Of a stretch of 64,000 nt of DNA, positions 35,744 to 48,239 are shown in pieces. The notes below the pieces were generated by a model. The model was not told the DNA's origin. It saw only the letters and a list, made by a program, of their open reading frames with translations, and made no database searches. The stretch comes from Cristatella mucedo (Eukaryota; Bryozoa; Phylactolaemata; Cristatellidae): assembly GCA_009760855.2 (NCBI GenBank), contig WPIO01000001.1, positions 22,100,501 to 22,164,500 on the forward strand. Reading direction: 5' to 3'. Numbering within the stretch: the first letter of the stretch is position 1; each line of letters begins with the position of its first letter. Position numbers and translations under genes: made by a program.

Positions 35744-36954
35744 GAGGCGGGCCTTGTGGGTCAGCGTAAGAACAACCTATGCATAGTTTACTGTTGCCAA
35801 TTGGAGCGGTCGGTCACTGACTGGCCGGTATGATTTGTAACACCCTTCCAGCTACTGGTCCAGCTTGTTTTCTACTGTTCAATATGTATTTTGCCAAACT
35901 GTGGACTTGATACCGTCGCCAGCACTTGAAACAAACTATGTTAATGTTAAGGTCTGAAAACCGTAGGCAACCCTAAATACTGAAATTAATGAAACCTTCC
36001 ATCGTCACCAACTGTTTCGACACGAAAAAAGACACCTAATTTAGTGTTTGAGGTGAACCTGCATATGAGGAGTCAGATGCAAATTGTGCAGCCCCAGTTT
36101 AGCATACATTGAAGAGGCCTAGAAACCGTGGTGGGCCTAGAAAAAAAGAAAGAATAAAAGCTTTTGATCATTCATGCGCCATGCATTCGCAGGTCGACGG
36201 AAAACATCTATTTAAAAATGAGACCATGGGGTTGTACACACTATTATTTGATTTTAATTTCAATTATTTTTAGTTGTTAATTGTTAGAGCTTTGTGTCGG
36301 GTATCTCGTGACTTTGTCCTTTCAATGATGGTAGCCTCACTTGGCGTTGAGTATTGATAGTATAGATTATATATTGATAGGTTGTAAGTACAAATGGTAT
36401 TGATGCCCCTCGTGCCTGGTTCTTGATCGATCCACATCAAGTCACTTTACCTACGTATGAAAACTTCATGAGGCTGGCGACCAGACAGCCTCGTTACTTT
36501 ACAAGCAATCGCAGTGCACATGCAATGTTACTCCAATCGGTCGAAAAGCCACGGACTAGCAAGTGGTGAGTCAAGGATGAGAAGTAAGTAGAAGAAGATA
36601 AGCCCATGAAGGATTAGACCATTAGACGAACCCGAAATGCAGTATAATAAGATTGTGCCACATGCATGCGGCCTACTTACATTGCCAAGTAAGAAGTTAA
36701 GAAAAGATAGTTAATTACGAACAAGAAGTTGGGCATTCATTGAGTTTCAATCCCAGTCAATGTGGCGGCTGTTGCATGGTACTCAATTGAACTTGGCATT
36801 CTCATTATCGTGCAGACTTGGCTTTAATACGTTGGACATATTAGAAAGTAGTGCGCTTTTGGTGTGCCTTTAGAAGTTATTTATGCACAGGTACCTGCAT
36901 AGATACCTGCGCATTTAACTGCATATGCTTTGTATACATATATGCTTACTTTAG

Positions 36955-37268
36955 CTCTGCAGGTCCTAGACTGTGGAACTCGCTTCCACAATTCTTACGC
37001 AACGACATCTACTCTCCAACTGCCGACTATGGCACATCTTTTTCAGCGGTCCTGAACTGCTACTTCTATGCTACTCACTACCTCAACTTCTCTCCTAACT
37101 CTGCTATGCTTCCCACTTTCTCTTTGTTGCGTGAGACGAAGTCTGTTGGCTACCGAATGCGTACCGAAAGCCGCTTAGGCTGTGAGTGCGCTATACAAAA
37201 CTCTCCTGCGTAACGCCCACATGGTCTTTATGACTTTGTGGAGTTACTGATGGAGATACATTACATTA
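36955..37268 (+). mobile_element. LINE family 2, 3' end fragment
   Basis: Plus-strand copy. It begins in the coding end SSAGPRLWNSLPQFLRNDIY, continues through the conserved 3' region (GTGAGTGCGCTATACAAAAC) and ends with the tail ACATTACATTACA. The 120-codon open frame at 36851-37213 is LINE-derived, not a host gene. Confidence 0.8.
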
Positions 37269-37669
37269 CAGAATATATAAATCCAGCACTTTAGGTAATG
37301 CAAGATTCTGGAAATACATTTGAGCAGCCTGGGGATCAAGATATAATACCAAATATTCCAGCATTTAATGGATGTCTGCCTAACCAAATTTCAACATAAA
37401 TGATTTGCATGAGTTATAAAAAATTTCACTAATTGGGTGTGTTACTATCTTTATTTTCTTACTACTTAGAAACACATGCGATTTGACCCGGCTTTTGCAG
37501 TACCTTGGGCTATTTCTGATTTCCATCAATAGTCATTTTCGAAGGATATTATTTTGTAACACTGTTTAAGCACTGCGAAGTACAATTTACTGGATGCACA
37601 AAATATCACCATTCCTTTAAATGAATATCAGTAACTGCATCAAGCATTTTCTTAGCAATCATTACGGAT

Positions 37670-37775
37670 TTGAAGCTGTGGCTAATAAAGGATTGCCTGC
37701 TACAAGACTCGAACACACAACCTGGGCAATGAAAAGCGATCCGCATACCCCTGGGGTTAGACTAGGGAGATAAAA
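37670..37775 (-). mobile_element. SINE family 1, degenerate copy
   Basis: Minus-strand remnant: B box region GTGTTCGAGTCTTG, then GCAGGCAATCCTTTATTAGCC, which corresponds to GCGGTGGGCGATTCTTTATC in good copies. The 3' part is lost. Confidence 0.45.
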
Positions 37776-38584
37776 TGCAAGCACGTTCTCTCCCCTCCAT
37801 AGTTCCCCTCGATGTGTAGCAGGTGAAAAAACTTAATAAATTTAAAGCTAAAAATTGTACGAGCCCGGATGTTTAAGCAGAATACACAAACTAGATTACT
37901 CTAAAGCTATAGCACAATAAAAAAGTCTCTTCAGGATCAAGCAAACACCGTGCTTGTATACAGTCTTATACATGATGAGCTGTTCTTACTCTCAGTGGCA
38001 CACTTTGGCTGTGAATTAGATTAAATAATAGTACTGAAGTATGATGTTCTGTTTTTTCTTTATGAGCGTTATTCAACCGTCAGGCCGTTACTTATTGAGT
38101 CATACCATTAATAGGTGAATAGAAACTTGGGCTGGTAATAATCTGTCCTGGGCTACGACTTCCGCGTGAGTTCCTTAGTGCTTTCCTTGTAATAAACACT
38201 GGGATCTGTGAGTGTAATCTTACGCTTTGGTGTGATGTGAGAGTAGGTGATTTAAGAATTTTTTCCCAACCGGCTGGTCCAGAGCAGACACCCTCACAGT
38301 GGTGATTATAGAGTATGGTCGTTCTATAGACATGTCGGGCAGCTAACGGTGCGAGTTTAGTAAGCCATGTGTTTTCACGCTGACATGTGAACTCGTTTCT
38401 GATATATGAGTACAGATTACTGCAGCTACTTTGGCTGCATGCCTAAAGATTTTGATCGCAGCCTCTACAATTCCTTTGAGGTGCGCTTCGAAGAGAGGAG
38501 CTACTCCTATCAGTATCGGTCATTCTGCAGTGAGGTTTAGCATCAGTGAATTGCGTGGTGGTTTTGGTTCGGAAAAATTAGTGC

Positions 38585-39700
38585 TATAATAATAATAACT
38601 ACTATCATAACACATTTGCATAGCGCACTCTGAGACTGAATCTATCTCTAGACAATTCACAGAAGCTGCATATAAAGTACTACCAAATGTTTGGTGGTAA
38701 CATCCGCAAGCAGCATGCATAGTGTAAGCAGGTACATGCACACGATGGGTGAATCATAAAGACCTACCGAATGCTGTAATAAACAAGCGTGTTTTAAGCT
38801 TATTTTTAAATATTTTTATATGTAGGAGACATGGCGACGTGAGTCGTTAGTGAGTTCTAGGCTTTGGGAGCGTAGGAACTAAAGGCACGGTCTACAGAAG
38901 ATTTGAAGGTTCGCACGAGGTATGGCTAAACGATTCAAGTAAGAACAGCAGGTTGTACTATTCTTCGTTTGATGGGTAGTATTTGTGATAGGTAGGCTGG
39001 AGCCGGAGAAGGAAGGAACCTAAAATTAAGTGACAGAATCTGAAATTCGGTGCGCTGCTTTATTGGGTGCCAGTGCATGACGGCGAGAAGTGGTGCGATG
39101 TGGCAACTGCAACGATTAAGACAGACAAGCCTAGCTGCAGAGTTTTGCAACAGCTGTAAGCACCTGATTGCACAAGCCGGTAGACCAGCAAGCAGTGAGT
39201 TACAGAAGTCGAGACGGAATGTTACAAATGCATGGATCAATTGAGATGTGGTATCCCTGTCTAAACAAGCCCGATTTTTAGCAATGTTATATTGCTCAAA
39301 GTAGGCAGGCCTGACTGTGGAGCTGATGTGGTCGTCTAATGAAAGGTCACTTTGGAACAGGACACCTAGATCACGTGGAGGTTCAATAAAAGATATGCTG
39401 GCGGAGAAGATTTTCAGCGTCAAGTTTTCCAATTTCTTAATCACACTTTTTTGCCCATAACTAGTATGTTAGTTTTGTCCTCATTCAATGTAAAAAAAAA
39501 TTTCGCTGCCATCCATGTGCGGATGTCTTCAATACATGCAGCAAGGATATAAAGAAATTGACATGCTTGAGGGCTGGGATGTATCTAAGCAACGATACAA
39601 CTGTATGTCATCTGCGAAGAAGTGAAAGCCTAGATTGTGCTTGGCAATGACAACAGCAAAAGGGAGATCCTAAACTGAGAAAAAGTGGATCGAACAGTGC
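38585..39700 (-). mobile_element. LINE family 1, long diverged copy
   Basis: Minus-strand copy downstream of gene C exon 2. The AAT-rich tail is at 38587-38600, followed by the 3' UTR and a long reverse transcriptase remnant. An uninterrupted 169-codon stretch at 38935-39444 shows FQSDLSLDDHISSTV, HAFVTFRLDFCNSLLAG and QNSAARLVC. Upstream of it the complement of the motif C/D region continues to about 39700 with stops. Confidence 0.8.
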
Positions 39701-40117
39701 TTAACCTTCAAACGCTTTCACAGAATTCGTGATGCCTTGCCTACGATTTATAGCAAAATACAGGAAAAAACAAAAATAAATATACTGCAAAACCTAAAGA
39801 AATTAAGTACGTAGTCTAACTTAACGCCTGTTTGCTTCTAATTTGTGTGCTCTCTGTTCAACGTGCGTTATTTTAAGGCGAGGCTGTGAAGCATCTAGCT
39901 GATAAGAATTTAAGAGGATGAACATTGGCTGGCAAGCCTTAATTTGAATCGTTATTTGCTGATGCTCAAGTTCCTACGATTGGGATCTCAAGTGCATCAG
40001 ACAGAACTTTGTCTGACTCACATCCGCTTACTTTTCTCACTCAATGTAACGCAGCTATATGTAATGCATCAGGAAAAGGTCAACATCCCCGGCAAGGATT
40101 TGTACAAATAGACTTAC

Positions 40118-40485
40118 TTCGAATGCATATCCGTGAGTTAATATCGCAGTACAGTCCTTGGCGGCACTCGGATGGCCTTGGTTGTCCCGGCACGATGATG
40201 GGAGAGCAGGTCTGTCCTTCTTCTGCAACACCACACGGCTAGTCTGACGAAATCAGCTCGCCATTGAAAGAGCGCGCTTGCGGACGACAGCATACCTATC
40301 TGTATGATGCAGTGGGGGCAGCAGCCGCAGATGGATCCATTCTGCAGGAACTTTCCGTTTTTAGAAGCGCAGCTTTCTTGTGTGAGATCTGCCGAGCATG
40401 TGATGCGAGTGCAGGCATCTTTCGGGCAAACGATCATCATTCCAAGCCCAGACGCTACTAGACAAATCAATATAGGTATCTTCAT
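40118..40485 (-). CDS. Gene C: secreted IGFBP-N-like protein, exons 1-2
   Basis: Exon 1 is 40485-40296 and exon 2 is 40222-40118; the intron is only 73 bp (GTATG donor, TTGCAG acceptor, phase 1). The signal peptide begins MKIPILICLVASGLG. The cysteine-rich domain shows CPKDACTRITC, SICGCCPHC, EEGQTC and SECRQGLYCD and ends ICIR before a consensus GTAAGT donor in phase 1. All 12 domain cysteines are kept except that YC of the start motif is AC, which retains the cysteine. No thyroglobulin exons were found before gene B. Read-through without splicing would add about a dozen residues to a TGA, so a short single-domain product is possible. Its closest relative is gene D. A TATA-like box lies at 40553-40560. 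Confidence 0.75.
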
Positions 40486-40552
40486 GGTGCGACCCGGCGA
40501 AGAGCGGTGACCGATTGATGTTTTTGGCTTCGTTTTACGTGATGAATTTTGT

Positions 40553-40560
40553 CTATATAG
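40553..40560 (-). promoter_or_regulatory. TATA-like box of gene C
   Basis: CTATATAG on the minus strand, 68-75 bp upstream of the chosen ATG. A start site about 30 bp downstream would leave a short leader. Confidence 0.45.
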
Positions 40561-41507
40561 GCTCGCCGTCTTGGAGAGGCAGCAAGATTTTATCTCTCTT
40601 TAGGTAAATGTCAACGTCATTATCGGCTTAGCTGGAGGAGCAGGTGGCAGCTTATATGAATATTGCCAGAGCGGGTGATAGTAAACTAGTTGGGATATCA
40701 GCAGCCCTGCACTTAGTGGCAGATGTCATCAGACATGGCTTAATTTCCATGCGCCTTATAGAAGCGAACCTCTGCGACTATCTCCCGAAGAATTTTTTTA
40801 CCTTTTCTCCTTCCAAGATGCGAATGTGGCTGCATTTACTGAGGCATACAGTCACAGCTGTAATAATTGTTTGAGGCTTTTATTTGAAATAGGAATTTTC
40901 TGCGCCATGCCAGTGGCCATACTGTGACTCAAGAAACTCCTACCAACCTAAGCTTCAAAACATTAATGAGTAACAGCAAAAGCTGAGCTGTACAGATGCG
41001 TCCTTAGCTGAGACTGGACAGATGCAATGTCAATGCAAATTGTGACAGGATCCAGAAGCGAGTTCCAGACTATCCATGCGTATAAACTGAAGGCTCTTCC
41101 ATCGAAAGATATTTCAATTTAGCACAAGAAACGATGAGATAACTGAAATCCGAGAGCACAGGGTGGTGTGCGATTACGCTGGAGAAGCGAGGATGCCGAA
41201 TAGGTGGAAGCAAATGAAGAGACCTATAAACCAGATAGGGAGCCATTAATGCTCCGACAGATTTGTTGTGATGTCGCAGCTACACCATTTACCATAAAAG
41301 AGACAATCTGCTGAGTTTTTCACGAGCTGCAGTCAATAAAGGGAACAGACCGAGAGTCTTGAATGAATGAAATTACAGTAATTTATGGTATAAATAATAG
41401 AACTAGTTTGACCATCATATTCTAGACTAAGCGGGCTCTGATTTTGGCAATTTGTTGTCTTAATTAAAATTGGGCCGACTTGACAGCGGAGGCAATTCGC
41501 CCATTAA

Positions 41508-42110
41508 ATAATAATAATGTTGGGAAATGGGTATATCATTCTAAGAGAACTAAATCTCCAAGTACTTTAAACGTGCTTGAAATGAAGCATGTCTATTGGT
41601 TGGTGATAACATGCACAATGTCAGTACCTATCCCATAAATAGGCAAACAACAATATTCGCACTAGCACAGCAAACTGTGTGAGGAACATATGCGTGTTAA
41701 CTTCTTCTCTAAATTTTGTCAAGTTAAGGGACGTCCGCCAGAGTTCCAGATTTTGAAAGCATTAGAACCCAAAAACATGCTCTTCAAAGGACTTGAGGCT
41801 GGTTTTGAGGCATTGCTAAGTGACTTAGTCACAAGGGCGGGTAGTACGGCTCCCAGCTTGATGGAAAAATCATTTGGTTTCTATTGTCCGGAGCAAGAAA
41901 ATAGAAGGACCTAAAAAGGAGTGACTAAACCTTGAAATTGATAAGCGGTTTGATGATAAGCTAGTGCAGGTCGGCGAGAAGTAGCGTAATACGGCAATTG
42001 TGACGTTTAGGCTAGTCGAGCTCAGCTGCAGCTCAGCCTTGCTCCAGCCTTAAGCGCCTTACTGCACAAGCCGGAAGAGTAAGCAGCGAGTCATTGATCT
42101 TATGGTGGGT
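41508..42110 (-). mobile_element. LINE family 1, very degenerate copy
   Basis: Minus-strand remnant. The AAT tail and stem complement are at 41508-41580, and coding remnants run to the segment matching the complement of 'RPAGLCNKAL' at about 42060-42090. No long frame survives. Confidence 0.45.
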
Positions 42111-42119
42111 GTGGGAATA

Positions 42120-45100
42120 GCATGCCGAGATTAAGGAATGATGAGCGAATCCTGAGGCCTTAAAACTTGACGGCGATACTAGGCCTGCCCATAATTAACT
42201 GCTTGATTTGCCGTTGCCGTTATTGAGATTCAAGAAATTATTGACCATCAAAGTGCGAGGATTTTTTATATGCTGGCTGCAAGGAAATTAAGTGAAGCTG
42301 ATGCGCACATGGGAGCTGAGATGGGTCTAAGGAGGTGCAGAGCGCTGAGTGCCATCGGCATAGAGATGAAAGCCAAACGTTCGCTAGGCGATTCGGTATT
42401 GGCCCAAAGGGAGAGTATAGATATCAGAAAGAAGGGAGCCTGAGACAAGCCGAGGTACACCTTATTTTATCGGCTTCCCCGGATGACTGAGAACCCCTTG
42501 GCGCCAACACACACTTATGCCTCTCTAACTGTGGTAGAACCGAAATAAGCTGATCACTTAGGCACTGTTACCAGGGCGTATAATGAATTCAATTCAGTCC
42601 GTCCCCCTGAAGCACTCTGAAAAAGCCAGAGATCAATTTTTCTGATTTTTCAGCATCTTGGGTAAGAGGCTATTAGCTCGGTAGGTAGTCCGATTTTAGA
42701 AGCCAGCGCCAGTTGCACATACAATGTCGGGATATTTCTTCTTTAATGATTGATTCTAACTTATTTCACCGAGTCACGGCAGTTTTTATAACCCAATGAG
42801 CTGTTTAGCCTAATTAAATAGGGCACTTGATTTCTATCAGTTTGTATGTCCATTTATTTAATCGCAATTGGTATGTTTTCTATATTCATCGTATTCTTTG
42901 TTGATTTTTCATACCTGCTATGTTATTTTATGCATTTTTATCTCGATATAAATCATTTCAGATGGGTTTTTGAGACCTTTATTCCAGTAAAGCAATACGT
43001 TATCATTTGTTTGGTAAGAATGGTCGTTATTTATCGTAATCAAGGACTTGGTATTAACTACACGCTGGTGACTAGTTGAAGAAGCTTAGGCATTACCAAA
43101 AAGAATAATTATAGGAATTTTATCAGAAGCCATTGAATATGAGAAGCAGAGGAAAAAACGTTTTTCTTTTACAAAATATCATTTTGAAAATGGCGATGGC
43201 TACATAAGGGAACAATGCAGCAGCCGTTGTATTCACATCCGGCTGTCATTGCCAACTAATTATGTCCGTACTACTGTAAGTATTGTCCTGAATTTATTTG
43301 AACAAGAATGTTGCATGCAAGATTTTCATATTCACATTGCTAACCTAAGCTATCGATTCTGCATAAAGTTCAACTGCTGCCCAGAGACAACAAGGTAACT
43401 CTCTATAAAAGGTTGAAAGTTAACCAGAACGAATAACGACAGTGGCAGCATTGAGACTTTCTTATCTTAGGACGGAGGTGCAGATAGATGCTGCACAATT
43501 CCTATAAGAGAATCTAGGAGTATGCTCCTCCGATGTTATCCATCAGCGAAATTAACTAATCATTCACACAGTATGCTATTTTGAAGGGCTTTGAGATTGC
43601 TCTAAAACTAAGGAGGTCGCTCTCGCAAATTATTGTTAGTCTCTGCTTTCTTTCTTGGAGATGATGACCGATGCAACTGCCAGTGCTTCGCAGTCATTGT
43701 CGGTCATACTAAACTTGCGCCACAACCTCAACAGTCAGAGTTCTTTTCGCGTGATTTTAACAGACCCGCTGATCTTCTGCAGAAATAATTCCTGGCATTT
43801 TATATTGGAGCATTGCATCTTTGGCCGTCACAGGTTTTGATGTCTCGAAAAATGCTGACAAGTTTGAGCTGCCTAGCTAGCGCGTGAGAGTAGTTGCTAG
43901 TTGGTGTTGGCTGTGATGGTATACATCGGGCTTTGGGTAGTTCGGTCAAATGCCTTAGTCCTGAGGGTCTGGGGTATCTTGGAACGATTCCCTGTGCTTA
44001 AACCCGAGGGCCTAAGCTATCCTAGAATCGCTCCCTGAGCCGCCATTATTGGAATATTTTTTGTGAGTGGCGAGAGATTTGTTTCAGACACAATTCGGCC
44101 ACTTAGCCACTCTCACTGACGGCAGGGTTCTTGCACGGTGAAATTGGGTATGATAACTCTCACTTGCATAACTTAAGCATATTTCTATTGCTATAGATTG
44201 GCTTTAAATTATTGAGCTATGCAATACGGTTTCAGTTTCTTTGAAGACCAAAGGGAAATGCATCATGCAACATACGATTGGCCGGCTGCGGCAGTTTGGG
44301 GGTACTCTATTGGCAGTCATCTTTCGTAAGTGCTTAAGTGAGTGCTGAGAGGAAGAGTGAGAGGAAGGTTACAACTATCTATTACAGCAGCACAAAGAAC
44401 GCGGAGACGGAAAGAATTGTGGAATAGATAGATCCAAAGCTCCTAGAATCAGTAGCTTGATCGGTGGCATGCCCTTAAACCTAAGAAACAAGCTCGGATG
44501 ATGCTATTGCTGATAGAAGGAGCAGTCTGCTGCTAACTTTAATAAAGATTAGGCGGCTCCATTCCACCACTATCGGGCGGTGCTTGGCAACAGCTGAGGG
44601 GAAGGCAGTTGGTAGGTGCATTAAGTCACGTGCCTAGGCCCTGGCAGGTTTTCAGCGTACGTTTCAGATTAGAGAGTCAACGTCATAGCATTTACCATTG
44701 TCAATAGATGCATACAGTTGAATATTTACACAAAGTAATGACTAATAATTCGCTTTGAACATGCTTAGAATGGGTCGGAGAAGCTCTAGTCCAATTCGTG
44801 GTCTTCTGATATCGGGACTGCACTCTCTGAGCTCTGTAACAAAAATAACTACCAGCTATGGAATGAATGCGAAGTAATTTTCGGCCAGGCTGAATCGCTT
44901 TATTCTCTCACACGCACGCTCATTTATGCATTCATAATCGCATGCTTACGTGCAGGTTTAATTATTTTTTCCGTTCTTATGGAGCTGCATGTATGACATG
45001 AAAGTGTAGTTGAAATAAAATAAGAAACTTCAGTATAGCTGTGTGGCAGTGAGAATTTTTATTGATATCAACATTCACGGCATTACCTGAGGCATACACA

Positions 45101-46060
45101 GAAAACTATGCAATCTTACAGAGTGGAGTTGGCAGCATGACTGGGACAGGCGACAGGATGGATGCAGACTCTACACGCAGCCTATACATGGTGCATTATT
45201 TCAATCAGACGACTCCTCCTTTACTGTGGTGTTTGATTTACGTTATCTAAAAAATAGTAATTCGGTAAAAACATACTTACTTATCCTAGAGGCTGCAGAC
45301 AAGCGAGTAAAACTTCGCTTAACTTGTATTAGCCAGCTCTGCGAATATAGTTTTGGTTACGACAGCGGCGTAGGTCCATATTGCCGTGACCTCTTAGCTA
45401 ATGCAGCCTTATAAATTGTAAATGGTTCATAATGTTAAAGGTGATTAGTATTAAAAGCTTTCTATTCTTGTATATTTTAGTCAATTCTTTTTCCTGCATG
45501 TTCATTGCTCAACCTGAGGAGCCGCGAGTGAATCTCACCCTTTCGCCTTGTGCTTCCGGATTATAACCAGGGGCGGCGTCTGCCGCTCGGCAAGGTCATC
45601 CTTAGCAAGATATTTTTCCATCGCTAATGATAGACAAATCACCCATCCCTTAGTCTCCACGGGTCGGAAAGATGGCACAGTATGGCACATCATAATGTTT
45701 TGAAAGCCTGATTTTTGCGGTTGGTTGAACATTTTTGCAAGAGTAACTACAGTGCACGTTAATTAAATCACGTCTGCCAAATACGCTTTTCTGCGATTAG
45801 TGGTTCGCGGATGAGGCTCATTTAATAAACAGGCTCCAGTATCATCGATTAAGCATCATTATGTTATGAAACACTTTATGAAAAATTGCCTTTTAATGAA
45901 GACTAGGTTTTATATTCAAAGACAAAAGCCATTTTGAGCGTAGCAATCTATTTGCGTAAAGTGGGAAAGTGGTGGTCTGTACAAGCACTATCTTTTAAAA
46001 TTTTGCAGCCTGAGTTGCAGCTTTGGGAGTTCACAGAAAAGGAGCCATCTGGATGTTTTC
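42120..46060. other. Long non-coding stretch
   Basis: No gene is seen. I searched the minus strand here for thyroglobulin exons of gene D (patterns QCxxxxCxC and the second-repeat GNY..QC) and found none. At 43950-44038 an imperfect tandem duplication of about 44 bp is present. Confidence 0.35.
43950..44038. repeat. Imperfect 44-bp tandem duplication
   Basis: Two adjacent similar units: CTTAGTCCTGAGGGTCTGGG.. ATCTTGGAACGATTCCCTG and CTTAAACCCGAGGGCCTAAG.. ATCCTAGAATCGCTCCCTG. Confidence 0.5.
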
Positions 46061-46061
46061 T

Positions 46062-46150
46062 TTTAATAATAATAATAGTAATAATGCCTTTGTATCTTAA
46101 CTTCAGCGAACTAAATCTCTTTCTAGGCACTTTACAAATGCTTACACAAA
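46062..46150 (-). mobile_element. LINE family 1, 3' tail fragment
   Basis: Minus-strand tail: AAT repeats, then the complement of the stem region (GCGAACTAAATCTCTTTCTA GGCACTTTAC). Confidence 0.55.
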
Positions 46151-46194
46151 GCATGACACTGGCACTGACATACATGTGCATGGTACATACACAT

Positions 46195-46551
46195 GTATGT
46201 ATGTATGTATCTCCGTCTGTAACTCCACAAAGTCATAAAGACCATGTGGGTGTTACGCAGGAGAGTTTTGTATAGCGCACTCACAGCCTAAGCGGCTTTC
46301 GGTACGCATTCGGTAGCCAACAGACTTCGCCTCACGCAACAAAGAGAAAGTGGGAAGCATAGCAGAGTTAGGAGAGCAGTTGAGGTAGTGAGTAGCGTGG
46401 AATTAGCTGCTCAGGTCCGCTGCAAAGGATGAGCCATAGTCGGCAGCAGGCGAGTAGTTTTCGTTGCGTAAGAATTCGTGGAAGCGAGTTCCACAGTCCA
46501 ACACCTGCAGAGCTAAAGCTTCTGTCGGCAACGGTCTCTAAGCGGAGGAAT
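46195..46551 (-). mobile_element. LINE family 2, 3' end, left arm
   Basis: Minus-strand copy with a TATG-repeat tail (46195-46215), the conserved 3' region and the coding end corresponding to SAGVGLWNSLPRILT near 46470-46510. It meets a plus-strand LINE family 2 piece at 46552, head to head. Confidence 0.7.
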
Positions 46552-46720
46552 GCTACTCCATATTACTCGCTTTCTTAGCTGCCCTCCTAACTCAGCTATG
46601 CTTCTCATTTTCTCTTTTTTGCGGGACAAAGTCTGCTGTCTACCGTATGTGTACCCGAAGCTGCTTAGGCTACGATTTCGATAAATAAAATTCTCCTGCG
46701 TTACATCCACTTAGTTTGTA
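46552..46720 (+). mobile_element. LINE family 2, 3' end, right arm
   Basis: Plus-strand segment matching the last ~170 bp of LINE family 2 (TCAGCTATGCTTCTCATTTT, then CTGCTTAGGCTACGAT, then TTCTCCTGCGTTACATCCAC). It is complementary in content to 46230-46400, so the two arms form an inverted repeat. Confidence 0.6.
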
Positions 46721-46734
46721 AAAAAAAAAGTAAA

Positions 46735-46905
46735 TACCAGCTGATTTAACAGCCTCTTTTTGTATAGCGACAGAGAGCCTTGACGGCTATCACCACCGCT
46801 TGCAGTGGCGATAAAGGATCGCTCACCAAAGGATTCGAACCCACGACCTCGGGGCCGAGGTCGAGAAAAGCAAACCACCTTACCTAGTAAGCCATTACGG
46901 CTCAC
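46735..46905 (-). mobile_element. SINE family 1
   Basis: Minus-strand copy with an A-rich end at about 46721-46740, the body, the B box complement GGATTCGAACC and the head end CCATTACGGCTCACC. Confidence 0.75.
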
Positions 46906-47784
46906 CAATTTGTGAGTCTACGTTGAGTTACGGGTGGAGGTACGTTACGTTATATTACATGTCTGCGGATGCCTCTAAGCCAATGGTGTTGACCGCTGAA
47001 CAAGCCACTAAATATTTAGGATTAAATGTCATAGCAATAGATATTGTTTCCCAAGTATGACTGGCAGTAATATTGCCAACACCAGAAGAGCGATATGAAG
47101 ATATCAACGGATCGCCTTTTTCTGCGAAATAAATAGCCCCTCCCCCTCCGAGGGGCTGTGAGTGACCATAGGAAAATTAATTATTCGGTCATTTAATCAC
47201 GTCATGCACGATGTTCGGTAAATGATCTAGTCCTCGAGGCTTCAGTATCAAGACAATCTGTGCTGGAGCATATTCTGTCCCGTTAGAAGCTGTCCACTTT
47301 CTCAACTACGCGCCTTTCGGTCAATGGTTGGACGTGTAATCCCGTAGTGGGCTGTGCACCGGTCCGACTGAGCAAAACTCACCCCACTCGTCGTCGGATA
47401 TTGAACAACTTTTAGAGGAATAAAATACCGTTCTACTGAGTAAAATTAACAATAGAGAAACAGCACTCCAAGCAAAATGGAAAAGCCTCACAGAATGTAA
47501 GCGAAATGTTCCAAGTGGGCTCACGGTTGCATCTGACCTGTATTCACGCCTCCTACAATAGGCTCGCTTTTTTATATCAGAGGACGCTGGAAGAGGGACG
47601 TTGTGTCACTCGCTGTTAAGTACCTGCTTTCCGGCTCATCAGATTCGCGTATACATTCTTGGGTAAATCGGTTTCATCTATGTCACGTGCGTTTTATACC
47701 CAATGCACTGCAGAGTTAAAGCGTTCGCATTAAACACGCTGAAAGTCGCAATCCCCCAAGGGACATTATAATACATGCACTTAC

Positions 47785-48153
47785 TCCTAATGCATACGCG
47801 TTCGCTGATGTCGCAGTACGTTCCTAGCCGACATTCAGACTGTCTTGGCTGTCCGGGCACTATTCCGGGAAAACAGGCCTGTCCTTCGTCTAAAGCACAA
47901 GACAGCAAGTCTGATGACATTAGGGTTGACACGGAAAAAGGGCAGTGCTGGGCGACAGCATACCTATCTGTATGACGCAGTGAGGGCAGCAGCGACAGAT
48001 GGAACCATTCTCCAGAAACTTTCCGTTTTTAGAAGCGCAGCTTTCCTTGGTGAGGTCTGCTGGGCAGGTGATGCGACTGCAGTAGTCTTTCGGACAAACT
48101 ATGCTCATTCCGAGCGAGGTCGATACAAGACAAATCAAGATTGAAATCTTCAT
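47785..48153 (-). CDS. Gene D: secreted IGFBP-N-like protein, exons 1-2
   Basis: Exon 1 is 48153-47964 and exon 2 is 47889-47785; the intron is 74 bp, phase 1. The signal peptide begins MKISILICLVSTSLG; an in-frame ATG 12 bp upstream (48165) is possible, but the chosen start matches gene C. The domain shows CPKDYCSRITC, SICRCCPHC, DEGQAC and SECRLGTYCD and ends VCIR at a phase-1 GTAAGT donor. The usual G-C-G-C-C core is C-R-C-C here. No thyroglobulin exon was found in the 7.3 kb before gene C. Exon sizes are identical to gene C, indicating a recent duplication. A TATA-like box lies at 48229-48235. Confidence 0.75.
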
Positions 48154-48228
48154 GGTGCCCGACAAGGTGACACAGACCGGAGCGCAATTGATGGACTCGC
48201 CTGAGCGCCTGACATGCAGCGTTTTCCC

Positions 48229-48235
48229 TTATATG
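48229..48235 (-). promoter_or_regulatory. TATA-like box of gene D
   Basis: CATATAA on the minus strand about 80 bp upstream of the ATG. The placement is similar to that of gene C. Confidence 0.4.
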
Positions 48236-48239
48236 CCCG

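Noticed and set aside
36851-37213. 120-codon plus-strand frame as a host gene
   Set aside because: It contains AGPRLWNSLP and continues into the family 2 3' region; it is LINE-derived.
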